The notes beneath the pieces are model-generated. The model did no database searches. It had not been told where the DNA came from and saw only the letters and a program-made list of their open reading frames with translations. The translations under genes were made by a program, and so were the position numbers. DNA of 64,000 nt from Rhizobium viscosum (GTDB lineage: Bacteria > Pseudomonadota > Alphaproteobacteria > Rhizobiales > Rhizobiaceae): assembly GCF_014873945.1 (NCBI RefSeq), contig NZ_JADBEC010000002.1, positions 1,426,001 through 1,490,000 on the forward strand, written 5' to 3'. Positions 50,751 through 60,305 of the stretch are shown here, in pieces; position 1 is the first letter of the stretch, and each line of letters begins with the position of its first letter.

Positions 50751-52223
50751 TCAAACGACCAGCGCCGAAGCCTGTGGAAGGACAATACGAAATGTCGCAC
50801 CCCTGTCCTCGTTGTTGAACGCCTCGACTTTACCGCCATGAGCTTCCGCGATCGTTCGACAGATGGACAGCCCTATGCCCATGCCATGAAGCTTTGTGGT
50901 GAAGAAGGCGTCGAACAGCCGGCCCGCGACCCCCTCCGGAATCCCAAGCCCCGCATCCTGGACTTCAACGGCAACACTGTCCTCACAATTTCGCGAACGG
51001 ATTGATATCTGACGCTCGCTCTCCGGAGTCGTTGCCATGGCATCGAAACCGTTCATCAAGAAATTCACGAGGATCTGCTGTAGTTGTACCTTGTCGGCTT
51101 TCACCAGCTTCAGATTCGACTCCAGATCAATCGTGCACCGGATGTTTCTGTCCTGGGCTTCCCGCTGCAGGATTTGTACGACGTCGGCCACGACATGGTT
51201 TAGATCAAGGGGCCTCGTTTGGACCTCTGCCTTTTTGGTCATATTCCGGAGATTGGAGATCAAAGCTCCAGCGCGCGCTGCATTGTCGATGATGCGGGAC
51301 AGACTCAGACGGACGTTGTCCAATTGAGGCGGTTCTCGGTCGAGCCACCTTACGCCGGTCTCTGCATTCAACTTAATCGCGGCGAGCGGTTGATTTATTT
51401 CGTGGCTAATGGAGGCAACCAGCTCTCCCATCGCAGTCAACCTGGTGACATGGGCAAGCTCGGCTTGAGACTTCTGTAGCGACCCACTTATGCGTTTGGC
51501 CTCGGTTACATCCATAACCGCCGCCGAAACCCGGATCTTTCCGCCCTGTTCGAGTTCGGCCTTACCAAGTACAGCAAGCTGCTTAACGGTACCATCTGGC
51601 ATCACGATCCGATGTTCGAAATCGATGCGTTTCGCAGGCTCAGTCAGTTGGAAGAACCGGCTCTGTGCCAAAGCGATATCGCCGGGATGTACACGTGCAA
51701 TCATGCGCTGCACGCTTGGTGAGGTGTCGCTGCTGTATCCTAGCACTCGGTATGCCTGCGCGGACCAGAAGACTTCGCCATCAGGCACAATGAAGCTCAC
51801 GCTTCCGGTCTGGCTCAGGGCCTGGGCATCTGTCAAATATGCTTCGCTTGCTCTCAGCTTTTCCTGGACGCGTCGTTGCGCCGAGCCAAGCAGCCAGAGT
51901 AGCAGGATAGCCTCGCTAAAAAGGAGAAATATATGCAGTTCCTCGTCGGGCAGAGCGAAGGGATCGATTGAATAAAGGGGCTCCAGCAGAAAGAACCTAG
52001 TGCTGAAAATCGTGAACACCGAAGCCACTAAGCCGGGCCCTATACCAAATCTCCACACAGAAAACATGACGGCGAGCAACATGGTCGCAAAGGCCGTGGG
52101 AACATGGAAGCTATTGAGAGTTAGCGCTATCGGTAGCGTGACAGCAATTACAAGAACCATAAGTCCGTAGCGGATGGCGTGATTTTTCGGCATCGCCACT
52201 GCCTCAGATACTTTTAATACCAT
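50751..52223 (-). CDS. Sensor histidine kinase (DUF4118-PAS-HisKA-HATPase)
   Basis: 490 residues. A DUF4118-type membrane block with about four helices (20-115), a PAS domain (about 125-245, 'VFWSAQAYRVLGYS', 'HRIVMPDGTVKQL'), HisKA with His274 in 'SISHEINQPLAAIK', and HATPase_c ('QLQQILVNFLMNGFDAM', 'VQDAGLGIPEG', 'GMGIGLSICRTIAEAHGGKV'). This resembles FixL/DctB-like kinases that read an internal or redox signal. No response regulator is adjacent. Its first codons and leader are part of a 539-bp duplicated segment. Confidence 0.92.
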   Translation of the reverse strand: MVLKVSEAVAMPKNHAIRYGLMVLVIAVTLPIALTLNSFHVPTAFATMLLAVMFSVWRFGIGPGLVASVFTIFSTRFFLLEPLYSIDPFALPDEELHIFLLFSEAILLLWLLGSAQRRVQEKLRASEAYLTDAQALSQTGSVSFIVPDGEVFWSAQAYRVLGYSSDTSPSVQRMIARVHPGDIALAQSRFFQLTEPAKRIDFEHRIVMPDGTVKQLAVLGKAELEQGGKIRVSAAVMDVTEAKRISGSLQKSQAELAHVTRLTAMGELVASISHEINQPLAAIKLNAETGVRWLDREPPQLDNVRLSLSRIIDNAARAGALISNLRNMTKKAEVQTRPLDLNHVVADVVQILQREAQDRNIRCTIDLESNLKLVKADKVQLQQILVNFLMNGFDAMATTPESERQISIRSRNCEDSVAVEVQDAGLGIPEGVAGRLFDAFFTTKLHGMGIGLSICRTIAEAHGGKVEAFNNEDRGATFRIVLPQASALVV

Positions 52224-52754
52224 GAAATTCTCCGGGAATAAGAACGGTCTGGCTCAGCAGGGCAAGCGCCTGTGAATTGCCAAGCCTCGGATTCTGCGGT
52301 GATGGCTTGTTGCGGGCGTGAAATCTCACTGAACTGCGCGCGAAAGCGCAGTTAGAAGTGAGTTGCTGAAAGCAAACCCAAATGTTTCGCTGGAGACCTC
52401 GCGAACGGTCATGTGGCCTCTCAAAGTCGCAACGCCGGAAGCGATCTCTGAGGACGGCCGGAAAGCGGAGAAATGGCACTATCGAATTCGTGCCTCGATA
52501 AAGAAAGAACTCGTTCCACTCACTCAAGGTGATTGGCATGGCAGTCGTCTCCTGTAGCAGGCAAGCGTGCAACTGCTGTCGGTAGGCAAGCCAAGGGTGG
52601 CAAGCCTGAAATCGGATCAAAGGCATCGCAGTAATATCCGCGATGGCACCGAAACCTCACTTCGCGCCTTGGGTGAACAATCGGGATGAGTAGCTGCAAC
52701 TACCCGTTATTCTCCGGTCAAAATATTCCCCTGTGGGGGATGAAAAGTTTCTGG
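52216..52754. repeat. Direct repeat R1: leader of the sensor kinase gene
   Basis: About 539 bp that recur almost unchanged at 55751-56293 in the same orientation, differing by scattered substitutions and small indels. The repeat begins at the codons ATG-GTA-TT of the kinase gene and carries its ribosome site (CCGGAGAATTTC), then extends upstream. Both copies include a minus-strand small frame starting 'MPITLSE.NEFFLY.GTNSIVPFLRFPAVLRD'. Confidence 0.9.
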
Positions 52755-52961
52755 ATGCGTGTCCAGCTAAATGCACTTCAGCTGTGACGAAGACCCGACT
52801 TCCGCACTGTGTCGTTCAGCGATCATCGCCGCGCGAACAAATCGAAGCGCGCGGTGTGGCGTTCAATTCTAAAGAGACGGAATCGATCCTGCAGCATCAC
52901 CGCGCTATGCCCTGATGGGGCATATCAATTCCGCTATCAGATTTCGCGGAACATCGGTGAT

Positions 52962-54062
52962 TCACAGAGGTGTCGAATTTCCCGGCGAGTTCCGCGGCCG
53001 CTGCAGCGCCATCGCCAAGTCTTCCCACGAATTCACACCGACTACCCGGTAAATAACGGAAAGATGCTTCTTGAGCGCCTCCTTACTAATCCCCGTCGAA
53101 CTCAGGCAGTCTGCACGCGAGCCGTCCTCTGCAGCGACCTGTGCGATCAAGCGTTGAAGCGGCGACAGCGGCATATCCAGGATCGCATGTATAATCCGAA
53201 GGCGTTTGGGCACCTCCATATCGAGCGAGATGAGCACCCGTTTCGTACCCTCTGTTGAGAATTCATGCATCTGGGTTGCTGTAGCGCGAAGCCGACCCCA
53301 CGGAATGTCCAGGATATCGCTTGTCACACCCGCCGTCTCCAGCCGACGACAAAGGTCCTCGGCAAATCGCGGTGGCAGCGTCGCGGAAGCTGTAACGCGG
53401 ATGTCCTGCCCGACGATCGCGCACGCGTGAAGAAGGCGGGATGCTTCATCGCTCACCGCCAGCAACTTTGTGCCAGACCAATCGACAAGCATATGGCCGG
53501 GCGCATAGCGTCGCTCCCACGGCCCCTCCGGGGAGTGCCGTTCGATAGCGTGTCGCAGGTAGGGGAGCGCCTGTCTGAAATACGATGCGTCGTGTTCCTC
53601 AAACGGCTTTTGCCCGGTGCGAAACAGCATTACAACCGCTCGTGTCTGACTTTCAATGTCGACCTTCAAATCAACGGAATGGAGGTTTGCACTGGCCTTG
53701 ACCATAAGGTTGAAGGTTTTGGAACAAAAATAATCCCGCCTCGGATTCATCAGGATTCCGACAGGATCTTCATTCTCCGTAGGCAAGTTCGGGGAATTGA
53801 GCTCCGATGGATCCGAAAAGAACCGATGGTAATCATCACCGAACACCTCAATCGCACAATCTGCGGTGCTTTCGTAGAAAAGGCCCGCGGGCAGACCGTT
53901 CTGATCGAGCCAGAACAGCAAGACGGAGTCGGCCCCCACAAGTTCCCGGACTATACGGCAGGCGGCAGGCGCGATAGGTCCGATCCCCGCTCCCGCTCGG
54001 CACAAGAGATCAAGTTCGTGCCATTTGCGTTTCTTGCGGTATCGTTGGACATTCATCTGCAT
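52962..54062 (-). CDS. LuxR-type regulator with N-terminal sensory domain
   Basis: 366 residues from the ATG at 54062. The N-terminal part ('KWHELDLLCRAGAGIGPIAPAACRIVRELVGADSVLLFWLD') resembles a GAF-like sensor. The C-terminus 'LSPLQRLIAQVAAEDGSRADCLSSTGISKEALKKHLSVIYRVVGVNSWEDLAMAL' is a divergent LuxR-type HTH. Architecture of this kind is common in rhizobial regulators of unknown targets. It lies between the kinase and porin genes, both of which carry the same duplicated leader and are possible targets. Confidence 0.8.
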   Translation of the reverse strand: MQMNVQRYRKKRKWHELDLLCRAGAGIGPIAPAACRIVRELVGADSVLLFWLDQNGLPAGLFYESTADCAIEVFGDDYHRFFSDPSELNSPNLPTENEDPVGILMNPRRDYFCSKTFNLMVKASANLHSVDLKVDIESQTRAVVMLFRTGQKPFEEHDASYFRQALPYLRHAIERHSPEGPWERRYAPGHMLVDWSGTKLLAVSDEASRLLHACAIVGQDIRVTASATLPPRFAEDLCRRLETAGVTSDILDIPWGRLRATATQMHEFSTEGTKRVLISLDMEVPKRLRIIHAILDMPLSPLQRLIAQVAAEDGSRADCLSSTGISKEALKKHLSVIYRVVGVNSWEDLAMALQRPRNSPGNSTPL

Positions 54063-54483
54063 TGACTCGACATTTGCATATTGCCGACGTTTGTTAGCGG
54101 CAACGTATTCGACTCTGCCCCCGTCAGAGCTTTCATAAGGGACGGCTTATTCACGTTCAAATCACGACAACAAACGGTTGCGGCACGGCACTCTCCGGAT
54201 GCAGTGCACGGACTTAATCGTAGACATCTCGCCCAAGGCCATCCCTGTCCCGGAAGCACGACGGGCGCTCCTCTATGTCGTCGGAGTACTCGGCGGAGTG
54301 ACACCTTCATCCGGCAAGTAGGCGAATGACGGAGGAACAAGCGGGAGAATTGGTCTTTCCCGAATCAGGAAATATTCCAAGCGCGGCAACCCGGGTCGGT
54401 TACAATGGACTGCGGGACATCCGGCTTTTTTTGTGCAACGCTGCCCTTGTTTTCTCCGGATCTGCTCGCACAAATGATTACTT
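54063..54483. other. Intergenic region without a supported gene
   Basis: About 420 bp between the regulator start and the porin stop. I see no convincing gene or strong structure; it should hold the regulator's promoter. Confidence 0.45.
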
Positions 54484-55758
54484 CTAAAATGCGATCTGCG
54501 CCCGCAACTGGAAGATATCCGCCTGCCCATCGCTGCCGCCGATGCTGCGGGCGGTCGGATCGGCCCATGCGTGGATGTAGTTCGCCATCAAGCGGGCATA
54601 GGGTTCAGGATACCAGTTCAGGCCAAGCGTCACGTCTTGCTGAACACCGCCCCGAATGTCGTGGCTCGCAAGGTCGATAACGGAGTAACGAGCGACGGCT
54701 TCGAACACGCCAGCCCCGCCATGCGTCACCCGTTGGTCCGGTCTCGGCTGGACCCGCTTGAATATGCCAACCTCGGTTGCCGTATCGGCCTCGACCACAT
54801 AGGGCGCCGCATCGCCGTTGAGGACCCAGCCCCCTTGCAGGTATCCTCCCTGGAAGAACGCGTCCGGTTTCGTGTCGCAATCGACCTGAGTTGCGATGTA
54901 TTCGGCCTGCATGCGCAAAGGACCACTGGCCCAGGCAAATTCCAGGCCCAGGCGGCCGATTGCACTCGCGTCTTCGATCTTGCCCGTCTTGACGAGATCG
55001 GGATTGAACAGGAAGCTCTCCGGCGTGGTGGAGAACGAGGCGCCGACATTGTTCGCGAGCGAGTGGTAGTTCGCTGAAATGCCGAAATGGAGAACCTCGT
55101 GTGAGTTCATGATCGGCGCATAGGTCGCGCGAATCGTTCCTTCAAGACCTACCCCGTCGACGCTGTGATTGATGTTGCCCCCGAAGACGCCCACGGAAAT
55201 TGTCCAGTTCTCCCCGTGTGTGCCGACGGCCGCACCCGTGTTGCGCCCGGCAGGCCCGGAGGCAAACGCGGACGCAAGCGAACGCTCCATGAACATGATA
55301 TCATTGTTGGATGTGAGCTCGTCGAGGCTGAAGGGCTCCTTGAAATTGCCGACAGTTATCGTGAACGGGGAAAAGCCCTTGTAGCTTGCGAGCAGATTGT
55401 TGATTGGGGTCGTGTCACTGCTGAAGTCGTACTGAAGATTCAAAATCAAGTCGTCGTAGATCGTGATCTTCGGCTCGAACCAAAAACGCCGAATATCGGC
55501 ATGCTTGGGAAACTCGTCGGTAACAGCCGAACTGCCACCGGTTCCAAAATCAGCGTGCAGACGACCGCCGAGGTGGAATTTTATGCCTCCGTCAGCGGAT
55601 TGGAGCGTTAGGCCGTGCTCGTCAACCACCAAGAGGCGGTCGCCCTTCACTGTAGCGGCTTGGTCCTGCGCCAACACATGGCTTTCCGAAAACAAGACCA
55701 GAGCTCCGGCACGCAGAACCAGAGACCCGAAATGAGAGATAGTTGAAGTGAATACCAT
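54484..55758 (-). CDS. Porin, phosphate-selective (Porin O/P) type
   Basis: 424 residues with an exported N-terminus, then the O/P-porin pattern: 'GGIKFHLGGRLHADFG', 'FPKHADIRRFWFEPKITIYDDLILNLQYDF', 'TITVGNFKEPFSLDELTSNNDIMFMERSL', 'ASGPLRMQAEYIATQV', 'VTLGLNWYPEPYARLMANYIHAWADP', ending in Phe ('LRAQIAF'). It should be a trimeric outer-membrane channel; substrate choice is not evident. Its start codon and leader lie in the second copy of the duplicated segment. Confidence 0.9.
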   Translation of the reverse strand: MVFTSTISHFGSLVLRAGALVLFSESHVLAQDQAATVKGDRLLVVDEHGLTLQSADGGIKFHLGGRLHADFGTGGSSAVTDEFPKHADIRRFWFEPKITIYDDLILNLQYDFSSDTTPINNLLASYKGFSPFTITVGNFKEPFSLDELTSNNDIMFMERSLASAFASGPAGRNTGAAVGTHGENWTISVGVFGGNINHSVDGVGLEGTIRATYAPIMNSHEVLHFGISANYHSLANNVGASFSTTPESFLFNPDLVKTGKIEDASAIGRLGLEFAWASGPLRMQAEYIATQVDCDTKPDAFFQGGYLQGGWVLNGDAAPYVVEADTATEVGIFKRVQPRPDQRVTHGGAGVFEAVARYSVIDLASHDIRGGVQQDVTLGLNWYPEPYARLMANYIHAWADPTARSIGGSDGQADIFQLRAQIAF

Positions 55759-56293
55759 GAAATTCTCCGGAAATAAGAACGGTCTGGCTCAGCGGGGCAA
55801 GCGCCTGTGAAATTGTCAAGCCTCGGATCGGCGATTCTGCGATGATGGCTTCTTGTGGGCGTGAATCTCACTGAACTGCGCGCGAAAGGCAGTTAGAAAT
55901 GAGTTGCTGAAAGCAAACCCAAATGTTTCGCTGGAGGCCTCGCGAACGGTCCTGTGGCCTCCCAAAGTCGCAACGCCGGAAGCGATCTCTGAGGACGGCC
56001 GGAAAACGGAGAAATGGCACTATCGAATTCGTGCCTTGATAAAGAAAGAACTCGTTCCGCTCACTCAAGGTGATTGGCATGGCATCGTCTCCTTTAGCAG
56101 GCAAGCGTGCAACTGCTGTCGGTAGGCAAGCCAAGGGTGGCAGGCCTGAAATCGGATCAAAGGCATCGCAGTAATATCCGCGATGGCACCGAAACCTCAC
56201 TTCGCGCCTTGGGTGAGCAATCGGGATGAGTAGCTGCAACTACCCGTTATTCTCCGGTCAGAATATTCCCCTGTGGGGGATGAAAGTTTCTGG
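55751..56293. repeat. Direct repeat R2: leader of the porin gene
   Basis: About 543 bp matching 52216-52754 in the same orientation, again starting at ATG-GTA-TT and the CCGGAGAATTTC ribosome site. It shows that kinase and porin genes received the same 5' region and would share whatever control it carries. Confidence 0.9.
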
Positions 56294-56518
56294 GCAGGGA
56301 GGACCTGATTGTCGATAGCCCGACTACACGCCGGAAGCTAAGCGAAGTGCACACCAATTTTCGCGTCGTCCCATAAGGGCGATCGCAATCGACAGTGCGC
56401 CTTCCTCGCTCCCGATAGCGTGGGTAGATGGCGCAGGATAGCCGCCGTTGCCCCACCGCGCTGGGCCAGTTGCACGCAGACATATGAGGGCCGGATTGCC
56501 CCTGAGATTTGGAAAGTT

Positions 56519-56568
56519 TGGTTGTGGGGGCAGGATTTGAACCTGCGGCCTTCAGGTTATGAGCCTGA
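56519..56568 (-). other. 3' fragment of initiator tRNA-Met (attachment scar)
   Basis: Read on the minus strand, 56568-56519 gives the anticodon arm with CAT (TCAGGCTCATAACCTGA), variable loop, T arm (GGTTCAAATCC) and 3' end ..CCCCACAACCA. It matches the 3' 50 nt of alphaproteobacterial tRNA-fMet, including CCA. The 5' half (acceptor strand, D arm) is absent; the sequence past 56568 is unrelated. This is what site-specific integration into a tRNA leaves behind. Confidence 0.85.
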
Positions 56569-56698
56569 CTACACATGTCCGGGCCTGCCCGGAGGCAGCC
56601 TAGACGTAGGTATGATTCAGCAATGCGGCTTGAGCGACTAACGTCTCGAGCGTCCGGGACGAAGCCCGGTTCGATCATCAAAGAGACGAGGTACTGTC

Positions 56699-57532
56699 AT
56701 GTATCAGGATTCGATTGATCACTTTGCTCAGTCCGGCGAGGAGAAAGCCGAAGAGGTCCGTAGCCACTTTCCTGCCTTCCTGATCGGGGCGGCCATGGCC
56801 GGCGCCTATATCGGTTTCGGCGATATCATCATGTTTACCGCCGGCGCTCATGCCGATCCGGCCTGGGCGCATCTCGTCATGGGGGTGGTCTTCTCCTCGG
56901 CTCTGACAATCGTCGTCTTTGCCGGCAGCGAGCTCTTCACAGGAACCGCGATGTATATGCCGCTTGCCGTGCTGACGCGGCGCAGCCGTGTTGGCGATAT
57001 GCTCCTTGTCTGGATCGCGGCCTGGATCGGCAACCTGATCGGCGCCGTGGCACTCGCCGGTCTCTTCCATCTGGCCGGCGGCGGTGTGCTTCTGGGCGAC
57101 GGAAGCCAAGCGTTCTTTTCGATTGTCTCGGCCAAGATGTCGGCGGGATCGCTCGAGCTTCTTGCCCGCGGCATTCTCTGCAACTGGCTTGTTTGCCTTG
57201 CCATCTGGATGGCTGGACGCACGGAAAATGCTGCTGCCAAGATCATGCTGATCTTCTGGCCGATCACCATCTTCGTGGCCGCCGGCTATGAACACAGCGT
57301 CGCCAACATGTTCACCTTCTCGATGGCGCTCATGGGCGACCATCCCGCAAACATCACACTTGCTGCCGCCGCCCACAATCTCGTCTGGGTCACGCTCGGC
57401 AACCTTATCGGTGGCGGGGTTTTCATGGCCCTTGGCTACTGGCTGCAGGTCCATGGCACGGGTCACGTCTCTTTCATTCCGGCCCCGGTTCGCGTTCGAG
57501 CAAGGACTTCCGCTGACCGCAACAAGAAGTGA
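56699..57532 (+). CDS. Formate/nitrite transporter family protein
   Basis: 277 residues with six helices and the FNT repeats: 'FPAFLIGAAMAGAYIGFGDIIMF', 'GSELFTGTAMYMPLAVLTRR', 'LARGILCNWLVCLAIWMAGR', 'GYEHSVANMFTFSMALM', 'HNLVWVTLGNLIGGGVFMALGYW'. It is a NirC/FocA-type channel for small anions such as formate or nitrite. An 8-nt gap separates it from the EmrA-like gene, so it begins a three-gene operon that combines an anion channel with a drug-efflux pair. Confidence 0.9.
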   Translation: MYQDSIDHFAQSGEEKAEEVRSHFPAFLIGAAMAGAYIGFGDIIMFTAGAHADPAWAHLVMGVVFSSALTIVVFAGSELFTGTAMYMPLAVLTRRSRVGDMLLVWIAAWIGNLIGAVALAGLFHLAGGGVLLGDGSQAFFSIVSAKMSAGSLELLARGILCNWLVCLAIWMAGRTENAAAKIMLIFWPITIFVAAGYEHSVANMFTFSMALMGDHPANITLAAAAHNLVWVTLGNLIGGGVFMALGYWLQVHGTGHVSFIPAPVRVRARTSADRNKK

Positions 57533-57540
57533 AGCCTGCC

Positions 57541-58692
57541 ATGGCCAAGCAGATCACGATAACCAGCCTTAGCCCGTCCGAGCCCGCCCCCTCGCCTCCA
57601 CCGCCTGAAGCTCCCGCTCCGCCGGCTGCCCCCTCCCAGGCAGCCGCGGGGTCATTAAGACGGCTTGCCATCCCCCTTCTCGCCATCGCGCTCGTGTGTG
57701 GCGGAGTAGCCATCGTGACCGTTGACTGGAACAGCTGGGTGGCAGGCGCATCGCACCAATCGACCGACGATGCCGTGGTCAGCGCCGATGTCTCGACGCT
57801 GAGCGCCCAGATCAGCGGCATTGTCCAGGGCACCCCGGTCACAGATTATCAGACGGTGACGAAGGGCCAGCTGCTCGCCGAAATCGACCCGCGGGAATAT
57901 GACGCTGCGGTCGCCGTCTCGAAAGCCAATCTTGCGGCTGCCAATGCATCGCTTGCCAATCTCGCAAACCAGATCGAACTCCAAAGGGCTGTCGTGCAGG
58001 TAGCTGAAGCGCAGAACGCATCGGCCCTGGCACAGCAGACCCAGACAGAACAGGAGTTCCACCGTCAGACCAGCCTTGGCGGCGCGACCTCGCAACAGCT
58101 GCTGCAGCAGGCACAAGCCGCCTATCTACAGGCTCAGGCCTCGGTCAGATCGACGGCGGCTTCGATCGAGCAGCAAAAAGCGCAGTTGAACGTCCTGAAC
58201 GGGCAATCCCCGCTGCTGCAGGCACAGGTGAATGCCGCCCAGGCGTCGCTCGATACCGCCCTGATCCACCAGGGCTATGCCCGCATCTACGCGCCTTTCG
58301 ATGGCGTCATCGGCCGCAGGCTCGCCCACGAAGGCGATTTCGTCGCAGCCGGCACCAGCCTCGTGTCGGAAGTTCCGCTTCCGAGCGTCTATATCACCGC
58401 GAATTTCAAGGAGACACAGCTCTCACGGATCACGCCGGGCCGATCTGCAGACGTTACCATCGACACTTTCCCTGGCCAGTTGCTGCATGGGAAGGTCGTC
58501 GGCCTGTCTCCCGCAAGTGGCTCGATCTTCGCACTGCTGCCGCCCGACAATGCGACCGGAAACTACACCAAGGTCGTCCAGCGTGTCCCGGTCAAGATCG
58601 TCTTCGATCCCGGCCAGCCGCTGGTCGATCGGCTGAAGCCCGGAATGTCTGCCGTCGTGACCGTCGATACCAAGCCGGACCTGGACCAATGA
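57541..58692 (+). CDS. EmrA/HlyD-type membrane fusion protein
   Basis: 383 residues. A Pro-rich cytoplasmic tail (20-40), one transmembrane helix, then the HlyD layout: 'STDDAVVSADVSTLSAQISGIVQGTPVTDYQTVTKGQLLAEIDPREY' (lipoyl half), a long Gln/Ala-rich coiled coil, and 'YARIYAPFDGVIGRRLAHEGDFV' (second lipoyl half). It links the inner-membrane pump to an outer-membrane channel. The next gene overlaps by ATGA. Confidence 0.92.
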   Translation: MAKQITITSLSPSEPAPSPPPPEAPAPPAAPSQAAAGSLRRLAIPLLAIALVCGGVAIVTVDWNSWVAGASHQSTDDAVVSADVSTLSAQISGIVQGTPVTDYQTVTKGQLLAEIDPREYDAAVAVSKANLAAANASLANLANQIELQRAVVQVAEAQNASALAQQTQTEQEFHRQTSLGGATSQQLLQQAQAAYLQAQASVRSTAASIEQQKAQLNVLNGQSPLLQAQVNAAQASLDTALIHQGYARIYAPFDGVIGRRLAHEGDFVAAGTSLVSEVPLPSVYITANFKETQLSRITPGRSADVTIDTFPGQLLHGKVVGLSPASGSIFALLPPDNATGNYTKVVQRVPVKIVFDPGQPLVDRLKPGMSAVVTVDTKPDLDQ

Positions 58693-60305
58693 GTGCGGCT
58701 CCGCGCGCCTTTGGTCCACTGACCAGCGGCACGACGACCAGCCATCCGCTTCTCATCGTCACGGCCCTGTTGCTCGCCTCTTTCGTCGTCGGCTTCGATA
58801 CGCGCGTCTTTGCCGTCGGCCTGCCCGATATCCGCGGCGCCTACTCGCTTGGCTTCGACGAAGCCTCCTGGCTCAGCACCGTCGCCAACGCGCCACAGAT
58901 CCTCATTTCATCGGCCGTCGCCTGGCTCGCCACCGTTTTCGGCGTGCGCCGGGTGATGATCCCGACGACATTGGTCTATGCCTGCGTTTCGCTCATCATT
59001 CCCATGGTCCATGACGGCGGCGCATTCTTTGCGTTGCATGCGGTGCGAGCCCTTCTACTCGGCGTCTTCATCCCGGCCACCATCATGGTGATCTTCCGCA
59101 ATCTCGACATGAAATACTGGCTGATCGGCCTTTCGATCTACGCGCTTCGCGTTCCGCTATCGCAGAATCTCGGCTTCGTGCTCGTCGGCATCTATGATGA
59201 TTATCTCGGCTGGCAGTGGGTCTATTGGCAGGATGTGATCGTCACGCCGATCATCGCCCTTCTCCTCATCATCGGTGCTCCCAAAGAAGAGATCAATTCA
59301 AGCCTGCTCAAGGATGCCGACTGGGGCGGAATGATGCTGCTCGGATGCTCGATGACCATGATTTATGTCGGTCTCGATCAGGGCAACAGGCTGGACTGGT
59401 TCAATTCCGGCATCGTCACGTCGCTGCTGGCAGGCGGCATGATTCTCTTCATCGGGTTCCTCATCAATGAGAGCGTCGTTGCTAATCCCTGGGCGCATGC
59501 GAGCGTGATCCTGTCGCGCAATATCGGCATTGGCTATGCGATCATCATCGCCTTTACCTTTGCCAGTTCCGGCGCGTCGATTTCCATTCCGGGCTTCCTG
59601 CAGACGGTCGTCGGATTGCGGCCGATCGCCATCTCGGAACTCTACATTTTCGGCGCGGTCATCCCGGTCTTTCTGTTCATCGCATTTGCGATCTTCCTGC
59701 TGCGCCGGATCGATGCGCGCCTTTGCATCATGATGGGGTTATCGGCGATGGCACTCGGCTCTCTCTGGGGATCAAACCTCTCCACTACATGGGCGCCGTT
59801 GAACTTCCTGCCGGTGGTGCTCCTCCATACAGCCGGGCAATCCTTCGCCTTCTTCGCGACGGTCGTCCACCTGATTGCCAATTCCGACCCGAAACGCTCG
59901 ACGGCGGCATCCGCTTATATCCAGGTGATCCGGCTCGGTAGCGTCGAGCTGGCGCTAAGCCTTTTGAACACCTGGCTTCGACAACGCGAGCAGTATCATT
60001 CCAATATCCTGACCGGCCCGATCTCGGGATCGTCGAGCAATCTTCACGGCGTGCTGGCAAAGTTGGAGACGCTGTTCGGGACAAGCCATCGCGGTAGTCT
60101 CGAAGCCCTCTCCGCAGTTGCGGCTGATATCCATGCCCAGGCAAACGTGCTTGCCTATGCCGATATCTTCGTCCTGTCTTTCTGGTCCGCGATCGCCGGC
60201 CTTGCGCTTGTGGCCTGCATGGGCGCCATGCCCTTCGGACCGCTGCATCCCGATTTCCGCAAGAACCCGCCGGCCGCCGACGCGCATCCGGCCTCAGCCG
60301 GCTGA
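58689..60305 (+). CDS. EmrB-type DHA2 major facilitator efflux pump
   Basis: 538 residues with about 14 helices: 'VGLPDIRGAYSLGFDEASWLSTVANAPQILISSAVAWLATVFGVRRVMIPTTLVYA' at the N-terminus, 'WVYWQDVIVTPIIALLLIIGAP', and a C-terminal half with 'SIPGFLQTVVGLRPIAISELYIFG'. This is the DHA2 (drug:H+ antiporter) pattern with the usual partner EmrA-like gene upstream. It would export hydrophobic or toxic compounds. ATGA overlap with the fusion-protein gene at 58689-58692. Confidence 0.9.
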   Translation: MSAAPRAFGPLTSGTTTSHPLLIVTALLLASFVVGFDTRVFAVGLPDIRGAYSLGFDEASWLSTVANAPQILISSAVAWLATVFGVRRVMIPTTLVYACVSLIIPMVHDGGAFFALHAVRALLLGVFIPATIMVIFRNLDMKYWLIGLSIYALRVPLSQNLGFVLVGIYDDYLGWQWVYWQDVIVTPIIALLLIIGAPKEEINSSLLKDADWGGMMLLGCSMTMIYVGLDQGNRLDWFNSGIVTSLLAGGMILFIGFLINESVVANPWAHASVILSRNIGIGYAIIIAFTFASSGASISIPGFLQTVVGLRPIAISELYIFGAVIPVFLFIAFAIFLLRRIDARLCIMMGLSAMALGSLWGSNLSTTWAPLNFLPVVLLHTAGQSFAFFATVVHLIANSDPKRSTAASAYIQVIRLGSVELALSLLNTWLRQREQYHSNILTGPISGSSSNLHGVLAKLETLFGTSHRGSLEALSAVAADIHAQANVLAYADIFVLSFWSAIAGLALVACMGAMPFGPLHPDFRKNPPAADAHPASAG

